Assembly: GCA_015143295.1 (NCBI GenBank)
Contig: CM026556.1
Span: forward strand, 21,762,547-21,826,546
Length of the DNA: 64,000 nucleotides
DNA from: Tetracentron sinense
Taxonomy: Eukaryota > Streptophyta > Magnoliopsida > Trochodendrales > Trochodendraceae
Reading direction: 5' to 3'
Below are positions 57,995 to 64,000 of the stretch, piece after piece. The stretch's first letter is position 1, and each line of letters begins with the position of its first letter. The translations under genes were made by a program, and so were the position numbers. Below the pieces are notes generated by a model. That model saw only the letters and a list, made by a program, of their open reading frames with translations. It had not been told where the DNA came from and made no database searches.

Positions 57995-58290
57995 TAGAGC
58001 ATTCCTAGCAGCCAAAATAACTTTTTAGTTTTTTTGGTGAGTCAAAACACTAAAAATTACAAAAATGGGTCTCCAGCAGCCTCTTCAAACCTTTTCAAAA
58101 TAACCATTTTGGTTTGGTGAGTGTACATTATTCACCAAGTTTGGTGAGTGTACTCACCAAACCAAATCTTCATCTCTCTTATTTTTTGTGGTCCCACACA
58201 AATAATAAAATAATGTTTATCTCTCAATTCCTTTATTGTGGTCCTATACAAATAAATAAAATAATGTTTTTTTTTGTTTTCCTATACAAA
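57995..58290. repeat. Possible MITE-like repeat (GAGCATTCCTAGCAGC end)
   Basis: Starts GAGCATTCCTAGCAGCC and has mirrored words GGTTTGGTGAGTGTAC / GTACTCACCAAACC around 58108-58170. Sequences opening with GAGCATCTCCAGCAG are a common plant MITE type. The right end was not found. Confidence 0.35.
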
Positions 58291-58859
58291 TAATAAAATG
58301 AGTCGCACTTCCATACTCCTAGGGTATTTAACCATTCAATACCTAAGAATCGTGGCTGTTCATCAGGCCATGCTTTCTCCACATTTTTTTCTCCAACAGG
58401 TTATCTCTTGGGTGACCTATTGACCTTTACAAATATCTCTTGGGTGACCCCTAATTAGCATATCAATCGTCTATCTTTAGAATAGGTAGTTCAGATCTAT
58501 GGATATTGTATGATCGGATACCCTATAGGTATTGAAAAAAAATCTTAATAAAATAATGTTTTTTTTTTTTTTTTTTGTTTTCTTATACAAATATCAAAAT
58601 AATATTTTTTTTATTAAATTGGTGAGGCCTTTAGGATTGTTGAGAAAAAAAAAAAAAAAAAAAATCCGTTGCCGTGTTGGTTTACATGAACTCACGCCCA
58701 ACTCGGCGATCGACCACGCTTACCCAATGAAAATTCAACAAGTCACTAGTTAATACGGTGAAGTGAAAAGCACAGTTTCCTATGAAGAATATAAAATGGG
58801 CAGCTGTATCTGTATGACTGTATTACATATCTCTGAAAAGGAAAATAGGGCTCCTAACC
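58291..58859. other. Presumed promoter region of the LAZ1-like gene
   Basis: No coding region recognised. Long T and A homopolymer tracts at about 58558-58577 and 58646-58666. No convincing TATA box could be chosen. Confidence 0.3.
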
Positions 58860-60774
58860 GCCTAGAGAGTTTTCTCTACTTTCATTCGAATTTCTCTCTC
58901 CCTGGACAAATCATAAATAAGGTACGATTTTTCAAATCCCGTGGAATTAATCTTTGACTATGTTAAAATCAGAATATATTTTCTAATTTGGATCTCTGAT
59001 TTAAAACTGAAGGCTCTTTGTGTCTGCAAGTATGTTTGATTTTCTAGGGTTTGTATGTTTCTCATTTATACCAATACCAATTGCATGCAGAGATGGAAAC
59101 TTCGGTTATTGCAGTTTTTTGTTTCTGTATTTTTTTTTGGGTTATTGATACTCTGTATTTGTGATTTATTGGGTGTGAACTGATATATTGGATAACTTGG
59201 ATTTCTTGTTTCAAAGAAAAAAAAATATTTTTTTAATTTTTCTTTCACTAGGGGTGGATGGGTTTGTTAGAATTAATTTAATGTTTTGATGATTACTTTC
59301 TTGTTAATTAATTATATGAAGAAGGGTTTCTTGGAGATTTTACTTTTTTGAGTTGCAAGACTGGAATATTCTGGGCATACCAACTTAAACAGTAAGTGTA
59401 TGAGAAGAGCACCAGGTGGAATTTGAGTCCCATGTGCTAATGGCCCAGATGGAGTCATGAATATATAGAGAATTAGAGATCTCATAAATCAGTGAATTAA
59501 CTCATGTTTTACTGTAGACACACCAAGAATCGAAAAGAGAAAGCGAGAACTTGCTGAAAGTTATAGCTTTTCATCTGAGCTTTATTTGTATGGGCAAATA
59601 ACCCCTAAAATAGTCTTAGAGTTTGGCCTTTAAAATTGAATTCGAGATTGCATGATCTTTGTAAATGCTGACCCTCTCTTTTCTGGCTGAATCACATGTC
59701 CACTGGTTACAAGCGGAATTGGATGTAGAGTCCTTGGACTAATACGTGTTGTCATGTTGGGAGATGGCAATTGCATATTTATAAACAATTCATGATAAAT
59801 ATATAAATTGATGTATGTCTATATGCATGTAGGACGCCTATCAAATTTGTTAGAATTAGATCTATAAAAGCTTATGTTTAATGTTCAATATGTGCAGAGG
59901 CATAATCAAATGATTTCAATTGTAATTTAAATTGCCAAAAGTTATGGAAAGTTGGTCAACATGGTTCATTATGAGAACTAAAAAGGCCCTATGTTCAAAA
60001 TGTAACCTGAAAATAAAATGTCTGGCTGTATGACGATTCAGGATGTTTGCTACCCTTGCAGCATATGAATGGCTTGTATGTTCCAGTTTGTATTATTGAC
60101 TTTCTTTGGGAGTTTGGATGGTGTTTCAACATGTGAGCCACTTGGGTTGAAGATCCTCCAACCGTTGTGTTTTCAGGAACCATACCTGGTCTTTTTCACA
60201 ATTATTTCATTATCCTGTCCATGTGTTATTTGCTTTCTGTCCTGAAAAATCCTAACATGCTTACATGTTTTTTGATTTTTTTTTTAAACATTGACATTAA
60301 TTGCTTGGAGGAGTTTTCTTCAATTCAATTATAGTTTATAAATTATGATCTGTTACATTTGATTCCGTTTGCATTGCAGGTTTCTTGGTCCTGGTCCTTA
60401 AAAGTTTCTTCCATTCTAGTTTATAGAAGAGCAAGGGATAGCTGTTTAGTGAGAGTGTGAGACAGAGTTTTCCTTTGCATATATGTGGGTTATGGGTACC
60501 CGCATATTATTCTTTTTGGGCCATTAATACTAGCGTAAGGAGCTAGAGATATTTTCCTATTTGACCACAGTTGCAGTTGTGGTAGGCAGGCTTTCCTCAT
60601 GACAGCATTTTACTTTTGAGGATAAGAGTAGTCTTTTCACAACAAATTTGTTTGAAGGCAACAATGGTTAATTAGTACTTAAAAAGCATTTTGGGATGAT
60701 TTTTTGTGTTTCGCTGACTGGTGGGAATTTTATTATCTGGATGTTGTAAGTGATATTCATTGAAGTACTGCAAG
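58860..60774 (+). other. Possible 5' UTR exon and 5' UTR intron of the LAZ1-like gene
   Basis: A CT-rich leader-like stretch (TTTCTCTACTTTCATTC, TTTCTCTCTCCC) ends AATAAG|GTACGA at 58921, a good splice donor. A matching acceptor TTTGCATTGCAG|GTTTC lies at 60379/60380. This would give a 1.46-kb 5' UTR intron (58922-60379) and a leader exon from 60380 to the ATG at 60775. It is based on splice-site shape only; no transcript evidence. Confidence 0.35.
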
Positions 60775-61288
60775 ATGGCATGGAGGGGAGTTTTCTATTC
60801 TTTGTTTTTCTTTCTTAGTCTGGTGGAGTCTTTAAGCCACTCAGGGAAAGTGTGGTCATTCAACCTGGGTGCAGTGTTAACATTACACTACAGCTGGCCG
60901 ATCCTCAGCGCGGGCTTATTTGTGCTTGTTGCACTTGTTCTGTCCCTGTATCTTATTTTCGAGCACATAGCTGCTTACAATCAACCTGAGGTTCATTTCT
61001 TGTATTCCTTTTCAAGAGTTTCTGCTTGCATCATCTTTTGAAACTCAGTGCCATATCATTGTTCCTGTTCTATATTTTCATATGAATACGGTGTATACAT
61101 GTGTAAATGTCCACATAAAATATCATCACTTTATCTTATGAAACACAGCTGGTGCATATGTATCTTATTTAGTCATTATTGTAATACTGTTTTCATGGAT
61201 TAATGCCAAGAATGTTACTACGTTATTTCAGGAGCAGAAATTTCTAATTGGACTTATCCTGATGGTCCCTGTTTATGCACTGGAGTCG
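60775..61288 (+). CDS. LAZ1/TMEM184-like DUF300 membrane protein, N-terminal exons (partial)
   Basis: Exon 1 is 60775-60990 (72 codons, ATG at 60775) and exon 2 is 61232-61288 (19 codons). Splice sites are GAG|GTTCAT, TTTCAG|GAG and TCG|GTATGT, all phase 0. Exon 1 encodes MAWRGVFYSLFFFLSLVE (signal peptide or first membrane segment), TLHYSWPILSAGLFVLVALV and SLYLIFEHIAAYNQPE. Exon 2 starts EQKFLIGLILMVPVYALES. This is the characteristic start of plant LAZ1/TMEM184 proteins (DUF300, PF03619; about seven membrane segments). Arabidopsis LAZ1 contributes to acd11 cell death and acts at the tonoplast; transfer of that role is inference. The next exon was not found before 64000, so intron 2 exceeds 2.7 kb. 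An upstream in-frame TTG (60760) is less likely to be the start. Confidence 0.88.
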
Positions 61289-63454
61289 GTATGTTGAATC
61301 TTACTTCTCTCTCTCTCTCTCTTAAGTGTATTATGAGCACAAGGGGATAACAATCCGCCAGAAATATTAAAGTATTTTTTAATTGCATTTCATCAAGTTA
61401 GGATTGAGTATGTGATTTGCACGTCCAACAATATGTATTAAGAATTCTTATTTTGTGGGAAAATATTTTCAAGGAAAAAACAATAGCTCTGACTGGATAT
61501 GCTGTTAAATTAACTTAGAAATTAGAATTAGAAGATCAGACTGTCACAGGATGGCATTCTCCATGTTGGCGCTAGATATTTTACACTTAGTATTTGGATT
61601 AAGAAAACTGTGTCAATTTGGACTCTCTTAATTTCTTATAGTTAGAACTATTGGTGTCTCATTGCAAACGAGTGATTCAAGGCCTATTGTTGGTTTGGAG
61701 GTAGTTTTGTAAAGATTTATCGGCCTTACCACAACTAGTCCTGATATTCTATGCAGTTGTCCCTGTTTATGTTAGTGACTTCATGCATGCACCATGAATC
61801 GATACTTTATGTCATCACCTGCTAGAGGTATCCTGTATTGATGGGCTAGGCATCTTGACATTGCTCTTAATTTTAATGCTTATTCGGCCTGATCTCCTGC
61901 CAAATATTGCTCCACATCAAAATACTGTACTTGTCTGGTAGGAATTCCTGTAGTGTTATACATCATTGTAGGACAAAACATACTAAATTCAATGGGCGTT
62001 TCATCAAGGAAAATCCGTCTCCAAAGAGATTAGTGTATCTCTGTCAACAATTTTAAACAACATTGGGATGTAATAGGTTTCCAGGAGACTCACGGGTTGC
62101 GGATGAGTAGATAACTGTTTGGCTATTTTTATTCAGTCCCACTGTCCCCATTCTCTCTCTCTATCTCTCGTTTGACTGTCATTGTAGGCTGTAATTTTTT
62201 TCTTTTTTTTTATCCCTCACAGTCCCTCTCCCCCCTTTCAAAAATCTATTCCCAACACTTGAATCTGAAATCCCCCTTTATTATTTCTAGAACTATCTCT
62301 AATGATAGTTCTATCAAAGTGCATATTGACAATAGAGATTTTACAATTTATACGAATTGTAGGACTCCTTATTCAGGAAAGTACAACATATACAGATCTC
62401 ATATTGGGAGGATTTCTGTTGCAAGAAGTTCATTAGGGAATGCCTCGGGCGCTGCACCTCAGGTGTCCATTGGGTCTTTAGTATCGCCTCAAGTCGCCTT
62501 GAAAATCAGGATCTAGCGAAATATACTTCTGAATTTTAGAATCATTATTTAGATGCAACACTGCCATTAGCAGGGCAACTAATTTCTTGTAAATCTTAAT
62601 TAAGTTGTTAAAATATGTTGACTGATGCCAACGATTAATATTGATGACACCAACCTATCTGAAATTCGATCAAATAGAATAAATGCATTGTTCGCAAGTC
62701 ATTTTAAGATGAGGCTACTGAGCTAGCATGTCCCCTTCTACAACTTGGATGCACTTTGTCAATACGCTTATCTTGTGCTATTACATGAAAAACTCATATA
62801 AATTAAGACAACGCAAATTGTCTTTCGATAGCCTCTTTACCAAAAGGAAAAAAAGAAGTGTCTTGTACCATAACCTAAGTCCATTTCCATTTCCAAATTC
62901 ATATTTAATTTCCGTACTACAAGACCAATTTCCTTGTTTTGCATAATTGACATGGGATGATGGAAATGAATGCCCTTGTGAAAGTATTGAGATGATTTGT
63001 TATGGCTTGTTTGTTTAGATGGATTAGCCGAGTAGGCCCTTGTTAACCACTCTCCATCTTGTCGACAGAGTTCCCAAACTGATTTCTGTATGGGAGCAAA
63101 GGGCCTTTCAGTCAGGGCGAAAATTCCACCCCTATATGAACCCACACAAGTCTTCCCCAATTTCTGTGAAGTTTCGATACATTATGAGTTATTCTGTCTT
63201 TTTAAAAAAAAAATGCTTTCAGGTGTAAGTTCAATCTCTTTGCCATCAATGCGGACACTTGTTATTTTCTCCGGTGAATCATGTTTCCTTCACACAGAAA
63301 ATCTTCTCTTGGTCTATCAGCTGATTCTGGTTCAAATGCTGAATCAGGGAAACACAATTTTATAGTGTATACTGTGAGGAAGGCATACTTTACATCTGTT
63401 AGAGTGGACTATGGCCTCTGGGTGGATTGTTATCTTTAATAATGAGATGGAAAA
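61289..63454 (+). other. Part of intron 2 of the LAZ1-like gene
   Basis: No LAZ1 exon is visible here. Contains a (CT)n run at about 61305-61321. The ORF at 62172-62516 has no recognisable domain. Other short ORFs are not supported. Confidence 0.5.
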
Positions 63455-64000
63455 CCAGAAAAATATAACCATCCTTTTTTGTTTTGGGTGGTATGCTGAC
63501 AACAAACATGAGTCATGGCTCTCACAAGTCACAGGATGTGATGCCTTGTTTTTTTTTTCCCAGATCTTTGCTGTTCTATACATGGATGTTGTTGATAGCT
63601 GTAGTGATCATGGTTTCCTTATTTAGATTCTTGTAGTTTCTAATTGTACAGAGGAGAATCAATCTCTCCCCCTATATCCCCTTGATTGGTTTACATACAG
63701 GGAAAGTAAACTAATCAAGGAGATACAGGGGGAGAGATTGATTCTCCTTTATACAGTTAGAAACTACAACATGCAAATAAGACAACTATAATCATTACAG
63801 CTATCAGTTGTCTCTTTGAGGATTATCTTTTAATTTAAAAATATAACAATCCTTTTTGTTTTGGGTCGTATGCTGACATGCTGACAACAAACATGAGTCA
63901 TGGCTCACAAGTCACAAGATGTGAAGCCTTTTTATCCCAGGGCTTCTCTGTTCTATACATGGATGTTGTCTCTTAGATTATTATCTTTTAATTGTAGTTT
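63455..64000. repeat. Tandem duplication at the right edge; one copy holds a MITE
   Basis: The block from AATATAACCATCCTTTTTTG to GGATGTTG (about 63457-63592) recurs at about 63840-63971, including TTTTGGGTNGTATGCTGACA, AACAAACATGAGTCATGGCT, CACAAGTCACA.GATGTGA and TTCTATACATGGATGTTGT. Only the first copy contains the 214-bp MITE. Confidence 0.88.
63588..63811. mobile_element. 214-bp palindromic MITE with GTTGT target duplication
   Basis: 63593-63806 folds back along its whole length (arms about 100 bp; ends TGATAGCTGTAGTGAT and ATCATTACAGCTATCA; inner arms GGAGAATCAATCTCTCCCCC / GGGGGAGAGATTGATTCTCC). It is flanked by GTTGT at 63588-63592 and 63807-63811. The duplicated block without the insert reads GATGTTGTCTCTTAG (63962-63976), the empty site with one GTTGT. 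Confidence 0.85.

Noticed and set aside
62172-62516. 114-aa plus-strand ORF in the LAZ1-like intron
   Set aside because: No domain, no homology I recognise, poor start context, and it lies where an intron is expected.
63593-63806. Perfect hairpin considered as a microRNA precursor
   Set aside because: The full-length palindrome with GTTGT target duplication and a local empty site indicates a MITE; small-RNA data would be needed to claim more.

Overview
The window is plant nuclear DNA, most likely from a eudicot. It is AT-rich and dominated by nested transposable elements, with only two recognisable host genes. One is a three-exon DUF506 gene on the minus strand (14885-15902). The other is the 5' part of a LAZ1/TMEM184-type (DUF300) membrane-protein gene on the plus strand (coding exons 60775-60990 and 61232-61288), which runs off the right edge. 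I cannot name the species.

Layout. 1-2261: end of a Ty3/gypsy chromovirus and its 3' LTR, inserted in a LINE (2262-4798). 4830-9974: a decayed minus-strand Ty1/copia element split by a 3.1-kb Helitron (5754-8860) that itself carries an 87-bp MITE. 9975-14480: foldback repeats, a dispersed LTR-like repeat, microsatellites and a probable SINE. 14885-15990: DUF506 gene and its TATA box. 16540-18860: foldback repeats and two hAT-type elements with 8-bp target duplications. 19745-29142: a nearly full-length Tekay/Del-like gypsy element (two ~2.4-kb LTRs, TSD ATTCT, Met-tRNA PBS, PPT). It has three in-frame stops, a mutated RNase H aspartate, no chromodomain, and a 135-bp intron-like segment between Gag and protease. 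29240-29930: tandem foldbacks. 31964-35875: two opposed LTR-like sequences. 36065-41880: a minus-strand LINE split by a 2.1-kb solo LTR (36978-39119, TSD CAATC). 41905-43734: dispersed repeat and LTR fragment.

43735-54569 is a 10.8-kb Mutator-like element (MULE) with 82-bp terminal inverted repeats and a perfect 9-bp TSD (GAGCTTTTA). It carries convergent genes: a MuDR-type transposase pseudogene (minus) and a DUF1985 + Ulp1/C48 cysteine-protease pseudogene (plus), the combination known from Kaonashi/VANDAL-type MULEs. Its noncoding DNA and introns are filled with a short ATTTTCGG-like motif, and an inverted repeat with ~260-bp arms lies between the two 3' ends.

54797-58260 holds a MITE containing a SINE with 12-bp TSDs, a Copia-type LTR and more foldbacks. 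58860-64000 is the LAZ1-like gene, with a tandem duplication at the right edge; one copy holds a 214-bp MITE and the other preserves the empty site.

Two signals look least explained. (1) Promoter-proximal arrays of short CpG palindromes occur in nearly every long LTR here, with a different palindrome core per family (GGTCGACC, CGATCGATCG, TTCGAA, TCGTCGACGA). (2) The MULE combines DUF1985-Ulp1 coding capacity, motif-filled noncoding DNA and a foldback between convergent genes.
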